DNA of 64,000 bases from Methanocaldococcus sp. FS406-22 (GTDB lineage: Archaea; AGJL01; Methanococci; Methanococcales; Methanocaldococcaceae), in NCBI RefSeq assembly GCF_000025525.1, contig NC_013887.1:1002729-1066728 (forward strand), given 5' to 3'. The translations under genes and the position numbers were made by a program. Below are positions 36,671-45,928 of the stretch, one piece after another. The first letter of the stretch is position 1; each line of letters opens with the position of its first letter. The notes beneath the pieces are model-generated. The model did no database searches. It had not been told where the DNA came from and was given only the letters and a program-made list of their open reading frames with translations.

Positions 36671-37279
36671 GTGTATATTGGTAGATTCTTAGTTGTTGGG
36701 AAAACTAAGGGAGGAAAGGTATTTGGTGCCTATAGAGTTTCAAGTAGAAGCTTTCCAAACAGAGAGGCAAAGAAAATTAATGATAACACAGTAGCAATAA
36801 TCCCAAAGGATTTAAATGAGATGTTTAAAAACCCATACATCACTTACAACTGTATAAAGGTTGTTGATAAAACCGTTGTTGTATCTAACGGCTCACATAC
36901 TGACTTTATAGCTGAAAAATTGCATTTTGGAAAGAGGGATGCCTTAGCTTATGTATTGGCAGTTATGGATTATGAAAAAGATGATTATAAAACTCCAAGA
37001 ATTGCGGCTATTTTAGATGAAAATGAATGTTATATGGGTTATGTTGCTCATGATGACATTAGAGTTAAGAAAGTTGAGTTAAAAGAGGGTAAAGGTTACT
37101 ATTTAGGAGTCTATAATGCTTGCAAAATAGATGAAAGCCAAGTTATAGAGATTGAAGGAGAGACAGCTGAAGAGATAGCTGATTATATCTTAAATTATGA
37201 GGAGTTTGAGCATCCCGTTGCATGTGCTGTAGCAGTTATTGACGAAGATGAGATAAAAATAGCTACTAAGAGTAAATAA
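36671..37279 (+). CDS. purO: Archaeal IMP cyclohydrolase PurO
   Basis: 202 residues starting at a GTG with AAGGAGGGATTTTT before it. The family N-terminus [20 protein letters not shown] and the conserved [10 protein letters not shown] are present. It closes FAICAR to IMP, the step after PurP (encoded at the left edge). Confidence 0.93.
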   Translation: MYIGRFLVVGKTKGGKVFGAYRVSSRSFPNREAKKINDNTVAIIPKDLNEMFKNPYITYNCIKVVDKTVVVSNGSHTDFIAEKLHFGKRDALAYVLAVMDYEKDDYKTPRIAAILDENECYMGYVAHDDIRVKKVELKEGKGYYLGVYNACKIDESQVIEIEGETAEEIADYILNYEEFEHPVACAVAVIDEDEIKIATKSK

Positions 37280-37318
37280 CAATTTTTTTAGTTTATTTTA
37301 TTATATTTTGGTGGGATT

Positions 37319-37672
37319 ATGGAGATTGATGTTAAAAGTCCGAATTTAATTACCAATGCCATAAGAGGCAATGAGAAAATATATTTTGATAAATCAATAT
37401 TTGAAGAGAAGTTGGATAATAAGTTTGAAGTTATCCAATACCTTATGAAAATTCTTGAGAAATTTTTGAAAATCTATGATAATCATATAAAAGAGATAAA
37501 ATTACTTATAGATTCTGAAAATCATCCAGAACCACATCTAATAGTTGTTATAAAATTTAAAAACAAAGAAAATATCTTTAAAATTTCAGAACAGATTGAA
37601 AACAAAATATATGAAAGTCAAATATCTAAAAATGTTTTAGTTTATCCTATCATAGGTGGAATAGATGTTTAA
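37319..37672 (+). CDS. Small protein of unknown function paired with a HEPN-like protein
   Basis: 117 residues, alpha then beta (helices about 28-60, strands LKLLIDSE, HLIVVIKFK and VLVYPIIGG). It has none of the GSxxxG or DxD residues of the minimal nucleotidyltransferases that usually accompany HEPN proteins, though its fold order could match. The ATG follows GGTGGGATT. It overlaps the next gene by 8 bp. Function unknown; a toxin-antitoxin style pair is one possibility. Confidence 0.75.
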   Translation: MEIDVKSPNLITNAIRGNEKIYFDKSIFEEKLDNKFEVIQYLMKILEKFLKIYDNHIKEIKLLIDSENHPEPHLIVVIKFKNKENIFKISEQIENKIYESQISKNVLVYPIIGGIDV

Positions 37673-38156
37673 TCCCTTAGATTTTATAGATGTTGCTGAA
37701 TTCTTAGAAGAATCAAAATTGGATAAAAAAGAGGCAAAAAATCGAACAATTATTGGGAGATATTATTATGCATCATTTTTATTTTTAAGAGAAATTTTAA
37801 AAGAAAATTTAAAGAATTACAACTCAAAAGAGGTAAAAGAATTTTTATATTTAATTGAACTATCTAATTCTCATAAAATTATTTTAGATTTTCTCAACGT
37901 GCTTAAAAAAGAGGATGGAAAATTTAGAAGAGTTTATAATGCCTTATCTATTTTGAGAGATTTAAGAAATGCGTCAGATTATGAATTAGAAAATCCAGCA
38001 AGAATTAAGTCTATTAAAGAAATGGTTGATTTTAATAACAATTATTATGTTGGATTATCTAAAAATAAATACAGAATTATTGTAAATTCAAAATCAGACA
38101 TTGAGAATATTTTAAAAGATATAAGTAAAGTGAATAAAATCTTAAGAGAAATCTAA
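37665..38156 (+). CDS. HEPN-like all-helical protein
   Basis: 163 residues, mostly helical. It has the HEPN-type patterns RTIIGRYYYASFLFLREIL and, later, ILRDLRNASDYELENP, which resembles the R-x-x-ADY version of the HEPN motif; the His of the RNase motif RxxxxH is not present at that spot, so RNase activity is doubtful. It overlaps the upstream partner gene. Such pairs often act in stress response or phage defence, but here it lies amid housekeeping genes. Confidence 0.7.
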   Translation: MFNPLDFIDVAEFLEESKLDKKEAKNRTIIGRYYYASFLFLREILKENLKNYNSKEVKEFLYLIELSNSHKIILDFLNVLKKEDGKFRRVYNALSILRDLRNASDYELENPARIKSIKEMVDFNNNYYVGLSKNKYRIIVNSKSDIENILKDISKVNKILREI

Positions 38157-38170
38157 AATGGAGTGATATC

Positions 38171-38800
38171 ATGTCTATTTTTTTATTTGAGAGGGATGAT
38201 GAGAAAGGAGTAATTGACAACCTTAGGCTATTAATACAGATGTCTCTGAAAAGCATTGAGTTATTAAAAGAGTATATGGATTCAAAAGATGAAAAAATAT
38301 TGAAAGAGATTATAAAAATAGAAGAGGAAGGGGATGAGACAACAAAAAATATAAGAATAACCTTAGAAAAGGCATTTTTACCAAATATGAGGAGGGAGTT
38401 ATCAAGGTCTGCAGAGCTTTTAGATGAGACATTAGACAGCTTAAAGCATGCTGCTATGTTATATGAGTTATTAAAAGGAGAGTTCGACAAATACTTAAAA
38501 GATGAAATAGACCTCGTTTTAATGATTACTGTGGATATGTTTGAACACTTAGATAGAGTTTTGGATGTTATTGAAAAAGGTGGGGACTTAGACCCAATTA
38601 TCAAAGAGATTAAAGATAAAGAAAAATTTATTGATGACATCTATCAAAATAGAATTTATAAATACTTAGTAAATCTTAAAGTTAGCTCTTTCTGGGAAGG
38701 CAAAATTTTGTGCGACTTCATAGATAACATAGTTAATATTAGTGACTATATAGAGGATGTGGCTGATGAATTACATATAATCTACCTCCACACAAAATAA
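38171..38800 (+). CDS. PhoU-like DUF47 protein
   Basis: 209 residues, all-helical, with two PhoU-like three-helix repeats (KIEEEGDETTKNIRITLEKAFL, then IKDKEKFIDDIYQNRIYKYL). DUF47 proteins are encoded next to PiT phosphate carriers, as here, and are thought to regulate them. The ATG follows GGAGTGATATC. Confidence 0.92.
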   Translation: MSIFLFERDDEKGVIDNLRLLIQMSLKSIELLKEYMDSKDEKILKEIIKIEEEGDETTKNIRITLEKAFLPNMRRELSRSAELLDETLDSLKHAAMLYELLKGEFDKYLKDEIDLVLMITVDMFEHLDRVLDVIEKGGDLDPIIKEIKDKEKFIDDIYQNRIYKYLVNLKVSSFWEGKILCDFIDNIVNISDYIEDVADELHIIYLHTK

Positions 38801-38838
38801 AAAAATAGACATAGATTAAGTTTTATCTATTATAATAG

Positions 38839-39723
38839 GTGGTTATTATAGAGATTTCTATAAATTTAGAGCTAATCATAAGTTTTTATTTATTGTTTAT
38901 TCTAGGGGCTAACAACGTTGCCAACGCTATTGGCACTGCTTATGCATCAAGAGCAACAACATATAGAAATTTATTGATTTTATTTAGCATTTCTGTTATA
39001 ATTGGCTCTCTCTTTGCTAAAAATGTTGGAAATACGGTTAATAGCTTATCTTCTGATGCATTAACTGCTTTAACAATCTCAGCGTTGGTTATGACGCTCT
39101 CAACGTATAAAAAAGTACCAATATCACTACATACAGTTATTATCTGCTCACTAATTGGGTTAAATTTTAGTTCATCAAATTTAACTGTATTTGCTGAAAT
39201 TCTATTAAGTTGGATATTATCGCCAATTATTGCTGTTATCATTGCTTATATATTGTATTTAGCTTATGAAAAGGTAGAAATCCCAATTCTTAAAAAGATA
39301 ACTATGATTAAATATCTCCTATTGATAAGTGCTGGGGTTGTTGCATTTAATTTGGGAAGTAATGACTTACCAACTGTGTTAGGAACATTTACAACATCTC
39401 AAATAATTTATATTATTGGAGCTATTTTTTTGTGCTTAGGGGCTTACTTATATGGAAATAGGGTTTCAGAAACGTTATCTATGATAACAAATTTGAGTGT
39501 TAGCTCTGCATTTATAGCCCAACTTTCAGGAGGTTTAGCAGTTACAATATTCACTGCTTTAGGAATGCCAGTTTCAACAACTCAGGCAATAGTTGGAGGA
39601 ATCTTAGGAGTTGGTTTAACTAAGGGGATAAAAACTGTAAGATGGAATATTTTAAAAAATATTATTTTTTGGTGGATAATAGCCCCTATAATAGCTTTAA
39701 TAATAGGTTTTGTAATAGGATGA
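38839..39723 (+). CDS. pit: PiT-family inorganic phosphate transporter
   Basis: 294 residues with about ten membrane segments and the family repeats GANNVANAIGTAYASRA and GMPVSTTQAIVGGILGVGL. It imports phosphate with a cation. The start is uncertain: the GTG at 38839 is part of a GGTGGT ribosome binding site, and the true start could be a non-ATG codon slightly downstream. It follows DUF47 and precedes the hydrogenase protease gene by 4 bp. Confidence 0.9.
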   Translation: MVIIEISINLELIISFYLLFILGANNVANAIGTAYASRATTYRNLLILFSISVIIGSLFAKNVGNTVNSLSSDALTALTISALVMTLSTYKKVPISLHTVIICSLIGLNFSSSNLTVFAEILLSWILSPIIAVIIAYILYLAYEKVEIPILKKITMIKYLLLISAGVVAFNLGSNDLPTVLGTFTTSQIIYIIGAIFLCLGAYLYGNRVSETLSMITNLSVSSAFIAQLSGGLAVTIFTALGMPVSTTQAIVGGILGVGLTKGIKTVRWNILKNIIFWWIIAPIIALIIGFVIG

Positions 39724-39727
39724 TAAA

Positions 39728-40237
39728 ATGAAGGAAATGTTATTGGATAAACTAAAGAACTGCAAAAAATTGGTTATTATGGGTATTGGAAATGAGTTGA
39801 AGGGAGATGATGCTGTTGGAATATATGTAGTTAAAAAATTGATGAGACATTTTGGGGAAGAAAAAGAGTTTGTAAATGCCAAAAATCTCTATTTAATAAA
39901 TGCTGGAACTGTCCCTGATTTTTTTACAGATATTTTAAAAGAGATAAAACCTACTCATATTTTAATAATTGACTGTGCATTAATGGATAAAAATGCTGGA
40001 GAAGTTAAGATTATAAAAGAGGATGAAATAATAAATTACAGTTTCTCAACTCATACATTACCCTTATCTATAATAGTTAAATATTTAAAAAAATTTATAA
40101 ATGCAGAGATAATTATTTTAGGAATTCAACCAAAAATAATAGATTTCTGCCCAATATCTGAAGAGGTTAAATTATCTGGGGATAAATTAGTAGATATGCT
40201 TATTAAGATTATAGAAGAGCTAAAATTAACAGAATAA
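39728..40237 (+). CDS. Hydrogenase maturation endopeptidase (HycI/HoxM family)
   Basis: 169 residues with GIGNELKGDDAVGIYVVKKL at the N-terminus (nickel-contact Asp/Glu), NAGTVPDF, and the C-terminal ILGIQPK. It trims the C-terminus of NiFe-hydrogenase large subunits after nickel insertion; which hydrogenase cannot be told from the window. The ATG follows GGATGATAAA. Confidence 0.9.
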   Translation: MKEMLLDKLKNCKKLVIMGIGNELKGDDAVGIYVVKKLMRHFGEEKEFVNAKNLYLINAGTVPDFFTDILKEIKPTHILIIDCALMDKNAGEVKIIKEDEIINYSFSTHTLPLSIIVKYLKKFINAEIIILGIQPKIIDFCPISEEVKLSGDKLVDMLIKIIEELKLTE

Positions 40238-40278
40238 TAAAAGCTAAAATAAAAATAAACAAAAAGGATGTGATGGTT

Positions 40279-43098
40279 ATGATTGACTTTAAAGAAATAG
40301 AGAAAAAATGGCAAAAAAGATGGGAAGAGGCAAAGATATTTGAAGCAAATCCAGATGAGAGAGAGAAGTTTTTCATTACAGCGGCATTTCCATATTTAAA
40401 TGGAGTTTTACACGCTGGGCATCTTAGGACTTTCACAATCCCAGAAGTTGTTGCAAGATTCCAAAGAATGAAAAATAAGAATGTTTTATGGACTTTTGGT
40501 TATCATGTTACTGGAACACCAATTTTAGGTTTAGCTGAGTTGATAAAAAATAGGGATGAAAAGACAATATGGGCATATACTGAATTGCACGGCATTCCAA
40601 AAGAAGAGTTATTAGAATTAACAACACCAGAGAAGATTGTTGAATACTTCTCAAAGAAAGCTGAAGAGGCATTTAAAAGAATGGGATTCAGCTTAGATTG
40701 GAGAAGGAACTTTAAAACAGATGATAAGGTCTTTAACAAATTTATAGAATGGCAGTTCCATAAATTGAAAGAAAAAGGGTTAATTGTTAAAGGTTCTCAT
40801 CCCGTAAGATATTGCCCAAGATGTGACAACCCTGTAGAAGACCACGACATATTAGTTGGAGAAAACGCAACTTTGGTTGAATACATCTTAATAAAATTCA
40901 CAACAGAAGATGGCTGTATAATGCCAATGGCTACTTTGAGACCTGAAACTGTGTTTGGAGTAACAAACGTTTGGGTTAATCCTGAAGCTACCTATGTAAA
41001 AGCAAAGGTCTATTTAGAGAAAGAAACTGAAAATGGAATTGAATTAATTGATAATGGTATTTGGATAATGGCAAAGGAGTGTGCTGAAAAATTAAAACAC
41101 CAAGATAGAAAGATAGAGATTATTGAGGAATTTAGAGGAGAGAAACTTATAAACAAAAAGGTAAAAAACCCAGTAACAGGAAAAGAAGTTCCAATATTAC
41201 CAGCTAAATTCGTAAAAACAAATATTGGAACTGGTTGCGTTATGAGTGTTCCAGCACATGCACCTTACGACTACATAGCGTTGAGGGATTTAGGCTTAGT
41301 TGATGAAATTGGTTTAATTCCATTAATTAAAGTTCCTGGTTATGGGGAATACCCAGCAAAAGAGATTGTTGAAAAGATGGGTATTAAAAGCCAAGAAGAA
41401 GAGGATAAATTAGAGGAGGCAACCAAAAAAATCTACAAGGATGAGTTCCACAAAGGAATTTTAAATGAAAACTGCTTAGATTATGAAGGAATTCCTGTTA
41501 GAGAGATTAAAGACAAATTAACAAAGGATTTAATTGATAAAGGTTTAGCTGAAATTATGTATGAATTCAGTGAGGAAAAGGTTGTTTGTAGATGTGGAAC
41601 ACCATGTATAGTTAAGATGGTTAAAGGGCAGTGGTTTATCAAATATTCAGATGAAAAATGGAAAGAGTTAGCCCATAAATGTGTAGATAAAATGAAATTC
41701 ATCCCAGAGAATCTAAGGCAAGTATTCCATGAAAAAATTGATTGGATGAAGGATAAAGCATGTGTTAGAAGAAGAGGTTTAGGAACAAAGTTCCCATTTG
41801 AAGAGGGATGGGTTATTGAATCTTTATCTGACTCAACAATATATCCTGCATATTATACAGTTGCAAAATACATCAATGAGCACAACATAAAGCCAGAGCA
41901 ATTAACTTTAGAGTTGTTTGATTATGTATTCTTAGGAAAAGGAGATGTTGATAAAATTGCTGAAGAGACAGGTATTCCAAAGGATATTATTGAAGGTATG
42001 AGGAAAGAGTTTATCTACTACTACCCAGTTGATTGGAGATGTTCTGCCAAGGATTTGATTCCAAACCATTTAACATTCTACATCTTTAACCACGTAGCAA
42101 TATTCCCAGAGGAGTTCTGGCCAAGAGGTATTGTAGTTAATGGTTATGTCACAATTGAAGGTAAAAAGTTATCTAAATCAAAAGGTCCTGTATTGCCAGT
42201 TTTAGAAGTTGCTGAGAAATTTGGAGCTGATGTTGGTAGGTTTTATATAACAACATGTGCTGAATTGCCTCAAGATGCTGATATCAAGTTTAAAGAAATG
42301 GAAAATACAAAGAAGGTTTTAGAGAGGTTGTATTTATTTGCAAAAGAAATTGCTGAAAGAAAAGAAGAAAAAGGTAATGAGCTGAATTACATTGATAAAT
42401 GGTTATTGAGTAGATTGTATAGAGCTGTTAAGCAGTATGATGAATACATGGAGAATTTTGAGCTAAGAAAGGCTGGAATTTTGCTCTATCAGTTGTTGGA
42501 TGACTTAAAGTGGTATAGAAGAAGAGGAGGAAACAATATAAGAGTTTTAGAAGAATTCTTAGAGGTTTTAATAAAATTGATGGCTCCTTTCACACCACAT
42601 ATATGTGAAGAGATGTGGGAGATTTTAGGAAAAGAAGGGTTCGTTTCATTAGCTAAATTTCCAGAAGTTAAAGAAGAGTTTATAAATGATGAGATTGAGA
42701 AGGGCGAAGAGTATTTAAAATCAGTAATGGAGGATATTAAGGAGATAATAAACGTTGCTAAGGTTCAGCCAAAGAAGATTTATCTATATACAGCAGATGA
42801 TTGGAAATATGAAATATTAAAGATTATTAAAGAAAATGAAGGAAAGACAATTAAAGAGTTAATGCCAATCATTATGAAAAACCCAGAATTTAGAAAGTAT
42901 GGTAAGGAGATTTCAAAGTTAGTCAATCAATTAATAAAACTCAATGCAGAGATTATTAATGAAGTTGAGGTCTTAGAAAATGCCAAAGAGTTCTTAAAGA
43001 GAGAGTTCGGTGTTGAAGAAATTATAATTAATGGAGAGGATAAAGCCAACAAAAAGAAGGTTGCTATTCCATTTAAACCAGCTATCTACTTAGAATAG
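40279..43098 (+). CDS. leuS: Leucyl-tRNA synthetase
   Basis: 939 residues. Class I motifs HAGH (in PYLNGVLHAGHLRTF) and KLSKSKG, with the editing (CP1) domain between and a long archaeal C-terminal extension. I use the Met at 40279 preceded by GGATGTGATGGTT; Mets at 40270 (GTG) and 40273 are alternatives. The TAG stop at 43096-43098 is also the first three bases of palindromic element A copy 3. Confidence 0.96.
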   Translation: MIDFKEIEKKWQKRWEEAKIFEANPDEREKFFITAAFPYLNGVLHAGHLRTFTIPEVVARFQRMKNKNVLWTFGYHVTGTPILGLAELIKNRDEKTIWAYTELHGIPKEELLELTTPEKIVEYFSKKAEEAFKRMGFSLDWRRNFKTDDKVFNKFIEWQFHKLKEKGLIVKGSHPVRYCPRCDNPVEDHDILVGENATLVEYILIKFTTEDGCIMPMATLRPETVFGVTNVWVNPEATYVKAKVYLEKETENGIELIDNGIWIMAKECAEKLKHQDRKIEIIEEFRGEKLINKKVKNPVTGKEVPILPAKFVKTNIGTGCVMSVPAHAPYDYIALRDLGLVDEIGLIPLIKVPGYGEYPAKEIVEKMGIKSQEEEDKLEEATKKIYKDEFHKGILNENCLDYEGIPVREIKDKLTKDLIDKGLAEIMYEFSEEKVVCRCGTPCIVKMVKGQWFIKYSDEKWKELAHKCVDKMKFIPENLRQVFHEKIDWMKDKACVRRRGLGTKFPFEEGWVIESLSDSTIYPAYYTVAKYINEHNIKPEQLTLELFDYVFLGKGDVDKIAEETGIPKDIIEGMRKEFIYYYPVDWRCSAKDLIPNHLTFYIFNHVAIFPEEFWPRGIVVNGYVTIEGKKLSKSKGPVLPVLEVAEKFGADVGRFYITTCAELPQDADIKFKEMENTKKVLERLYLFAKEIAERKEEKGNELNYIDKWLLSRLYRAVKQYDEYMENFELRKAGILLYQLLDDLKWYRRRGGNNIRVLEEFLEVLIKLMAPFTPHICEEMWEILGKEGFVSLAKFPEVKEEFINDEIEKGEEYLKSVMEDIKEIINVAKVQPKKIYLYTADDWKYEILKIIKENEGKTIKELMPIIMKNPEFRKYGKEISKLVNQLIKLNAEIINEVEVLENAKEFLKREFGVEEIIINGEDKANKKKVAIPFKPAIYLE

Positions 43099-43190
43099 GA
43101 CTTTCGCAGGAATAAAATGTTTTTATTGTACATTGATGCCTTTTAGGCATCCAAGTTCCAAAGTTTAATATATAAACTGCGAAAGTCCTA
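43096..43190. repeat. Palindromic MITE-like element A, copy 3, overlapping the leuS stop codon
   Basis: 95 bp with terminal inverted repeats TAGGACTTTCGCAG and CTGCGAAAGTCCTA, and an inner hairpin (GATGCCTTTTAGGCATC). Its first TAG is the leuS stop codon. A solo end of the same family (TAGGACTTTTGCAAG) is at 43623. Confidence 0.8.
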
Positions 43191-43229
43191 TTAGAATAAA
43201 TTTTTATTTTTCTTTTAAAATGCATATAT

Positions 43230-43475
43230 GGTTTTATCGACAACCGTTTCCCGTTTCCATAGCTTACTATAGCATTTAATAACTTATCATACAAAACGAT
43301 AAGCTATGGAAACGGGTTGTCCTCAACCTATAGTCTCATCGGGAACACCGTTCCCTCAACTATAGACTCATTGGACTCCGGGCTGAACGGAGACAGCCCC
43401 ATAAAACCTTTTATCAAATTGAATACAATTACATTAGTCTCGAAGGCAGAGCCTCCTCATCGACCATAATATAAA
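43230..43475. ncRNA. Structured GC-richer intergenic island, ncRNA candidate
   Basis: A 17-bp perfect stem (43250-43266 with 43300-43316, CCCGTTTCCATAGCTTA and complement) over a 33-nt loop, then two imperfect direct repeats (43321-43342 and 43353-43374, CCTCAACCTATAGTCTCAT type) and hairpins GGGAACACCGTTCCC and CTCCGGGCTGAACGGAG. On the minus strand a TATA-like box (ATATAAATACTT, about 43491-43502) lies upstream, so transcription right to left is favoured. No open frame. Family not recognised. Confidence 0.45.
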
Positions 43476-43808
43476 AATAATGCTACGACTAAGTATTTAT
43501 ATGTTATGGTATGCTACAAAAACTAAGAAACTGTTCCAAACCCTAAATAAATAAAAAAATTTTTATATGATTATCAACATTATTGATATGAAAAAAATAC
43601 TGATTTTTAAAGGCTCTAAGTTTAGGACTTTTGCAAGAATAAATTAGTGCCTTTAATAGCTAAAGGGGTTTTCCTATTTTTTATTTAAAGATGAGGTAAT
43701 TTTCAATAGAATCCCTTTATTTATTAACAAAAAATAGTTTATGAAGAAATTTGGAGGCTGTTAATAGAATATCAAATTATTTAAATTAAATGCTATAGAG
43801 GTGAAATT
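43476..43808. other. Gene-free AT-rich stretch before kamA
   Basis: No supported gene. It contains the solo element-A end at 43623 and AT-rich DNA up to the kamA ribosome binding site (GAGGTGAAATT). Confidence 0.6.
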
Positions 43809-45671
43809 ATGACAATAAAATCCATGACTGAGTATGAAACCATCAACTATAAAACATTTTTGGATATATTTTCCCCACTTCCAGAGATTGGGGAGATTTT
43901 AGAAGAAAGTGAGAGTGTAGAAGAAGCAAGAGAAAAATTATTTGAATTTTGTAAAGAATTGGAATGGAAAATTAGAATGGGAAGGATGAAGTTTAAAAAT
44001 GAAGTAGATAGATGGCTATCTTTAAAGGCAATTGAGGTATTTTTAAACATAATATCCAAAGATAATGAGAGATTGGCCGGTTTCAGCACACTTAAATATT
44101 TATGGAAGGCTTATAAAGGAGATGAAGAGGCATTAAAAGAAATTGGAGAAGGATTTATTGAAGAATTTAAGCATTTATTCTTAGCAATGTCTGGGAAGGC
44201 TGATTATTCATTAGGATTTTTAGGAGAGAGATTATTAGAAGAAGGGGCTAAATTTGTAGATTTTAGTGAAATAAAAGGTAGAGAGGCTGGAATAGCAAGG
44301 TCTAATTTCTTAGACAAAGTTTATGAGATTATGAGAGAATATATAAGCAGATATCCAAGTGGATTGGATAAGAGAATTATCTTAAAAAGAAAAAAGAATA
44401 GAGAAATCTTAGAGGAATTTTTCGGAATAACTGATGAGGAATGGTTTAACTACAAATGGCAATTTAAGAATGTATTGAGAGGATTAAAAGGAGTTAAAAT
44501 TTTGAGAGAGCTTAGAGAAGAGACGAACTTTAAGATATCAGATGAAGACTTAGAGATTATTGAAAAAGCTGTTAAGAATGGCATACCATTTGGAATAACT
44601 CCTTACTATCTCCACTTATTTGACTTTGAAAATCCTTACGTTGAAGATTTAGCTGTAAGAAGGCAGGTTATCCCTCCAGAGTGGTATGTTGAAAAGATGA
44701 TTGAACATAAGGAAGATAGGAACATAGCATTTGACTTCATGGGAGAGCATGACACTTCTCCAATAGATTTGGTAACAAGGAGGTATGTAACTATAGCTAT
44801 CATTAAGCCTTACGAATCATGCCCACAGATTTGTGTCTATTGCCAAAGAAATTGGATGGTTCAAGATTTCAGCGAGAAAGCATTCCCAGGATGGGAAAAG
44901 GTTGAGAAAGCTTTAGATTGGTTTGCTGAACATGATTCAATGATTGAAATCTTAATTACAGGAGGAGATCCATTCAGCTTAAGCGATAAAGCTATTGAAA
45001 AAATGCTAAATAGAATATCTGAAATGAACCATGTTGTAGGGGTTAGGTTTGGAACAAGGACAATAGTAACTGCCCCAATGAGGATAACAGATGAATTAGC
45101 TGAGTTATTGGGAAGCTTTGAAAAGAGTGTAATGATTTCAACCCACGTAGAGAACTGTTATGAAATTACTCCAGAAGTTAAAGAAGCTGTTAAAAAATTG
45201 AGAACAAACAACATTTATGTCTATAACCAACATGTATTCCATAGATATGTAAGCAGGAGGTTTGAAAACGTAGCTTTAAGAATTGCATTGAAGAAGGTTG
45301 GAATTATCCCTTACTATACATTCTATCCAAAAGGAAAGATGGAACATAAAGATTACTTAGTTCCAATTGCAAGATTGGCTCAGGAGGTTAAGGAAGAGGC
45401 AAGATTGCTTCCAGGTTCATTTAGAACAGATGAACCAATATTCAATGTCCCAAGAATGGGGAAAAACCACTTGAGGGCATGGCAGGATAGGGAGTTAATA
45501 GCAATAAAACCAAATGGAAGTAGGGTTTATTTAATGCACCCATGGGAGAAGGGAATTTACCCAACTAAACTCTACACCTATGAAGATGTGCCAATTAAGG
45601 ATTACTTAGATAGCTTAAAAGAGATTGGAGAGAATATTGAGGAGTATAAAACAATTTGGTATTACTACTAA
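43809..45671 (+). CDS. KamA-family radical SAM aminomutase-like protein
   Basis: 620 residues. The C-terminal ~300 residues carry the aminomutase radical SAM motif CPQICVYC and EILITGGDPFSLSD, with GTRTIVTAPMRITDEL following. The N-terminal ~320 residues are an extension not found in lysine 2,3-aminomutase (~415 residues). It belongs to the KamA family, but the substrate (lysine, glutamate or another) cannot be read from the sequence. The ATG follows GAGGTGAAATT. Confidence 0.85.
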   Translation: MTIKSMTEYETINYKTFLDIFSPLPEIGEILEESESVEEAREKLFEFCKELEWKIRMGRMKFKNEVDRWLSLKAIEVFLNIISKDNERLAGFSTLKYLWKAYKGDEEALKEIGEGFIEEFKHLFLAMSGKADYSLGFLGERLLEEGAKFVDFSEIKGREAGIARSNFLDKVYEIMREYISRYPSGLDKRIILKRKKNREILEEFFGITDEEWFNYKWQFKNVLRGLKGVKILRELREETNFKISDEDLEIIEKAVKNGIPFGITPYYLHLFDFENPYVEDLAVRRQVIPPEWYVEKMIEHKEDRNIAFDFMGEHDTSPIDLVTRRYVTIAIIKPYESCPQICVYCQRNWMVQDFSEKAFPGWEKVEKALDWFAEHDSMIEILITGGDPFSLSDKAIEKMLNRISEMNHVVGVRFGTRTIVTAPMRITDELAELLGSFEKSVMISTHVENCYEITPEVKEAVKKLRTNNIYVYNQHVFHRYVSRRFENVALRIALKKVGIIPYYTFYPKGKMEHKDYLVPIARLAQEVKEEARLLPGSFRTDEPIFNVPRMGKNHLRAWQDRELIAIKPNGSRVYLMHPWEKGIYPTKLYTYEDVPIKDYLDSLKEIGENIEEYKTIWYYY

Positions 45672-45776
45672 ATACTTTTTTTATGATTTTTATCAATTGC
45701 AAACCCTTTTTTAGTTTTTTTTGCAAAAAACTATTGTTTATCTCATTATATTTATATAGTTAAATTAATTTATAAA

Positions 45777-45793
45777 CGAAAAGTTTATATATT
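45777..45793 (+). promoter_or_regulatory. BRE/TATA promoter upstream of lipoprotein gene
   Basis: CGAAAAGTTTATATATT, a strong archaeal promoter about 135 bp before the next gene, leaving a long 5' leader. Confidence 0.6.
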
Positions 45794-45928
45794 AGTAGTG
45801 TAAATCTGTAAGGCTTCACAAATGGAGGTGGTAATATGAAGAAATAAAATAGTATTACTCAAAAGGTACATATTCGATAAGAAATTTATTCCTACGAAAG
45901 TTCAATAAGGATGTTGGAGGTGAAATTT

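Noticed and set aside
38077-38640. Open frame of 187 codons on the minus strand
   Set aside because: Antisense shadow of the DUF47 gene and its neighbour; Ser/Phe/Ile-rich low-complexity product.
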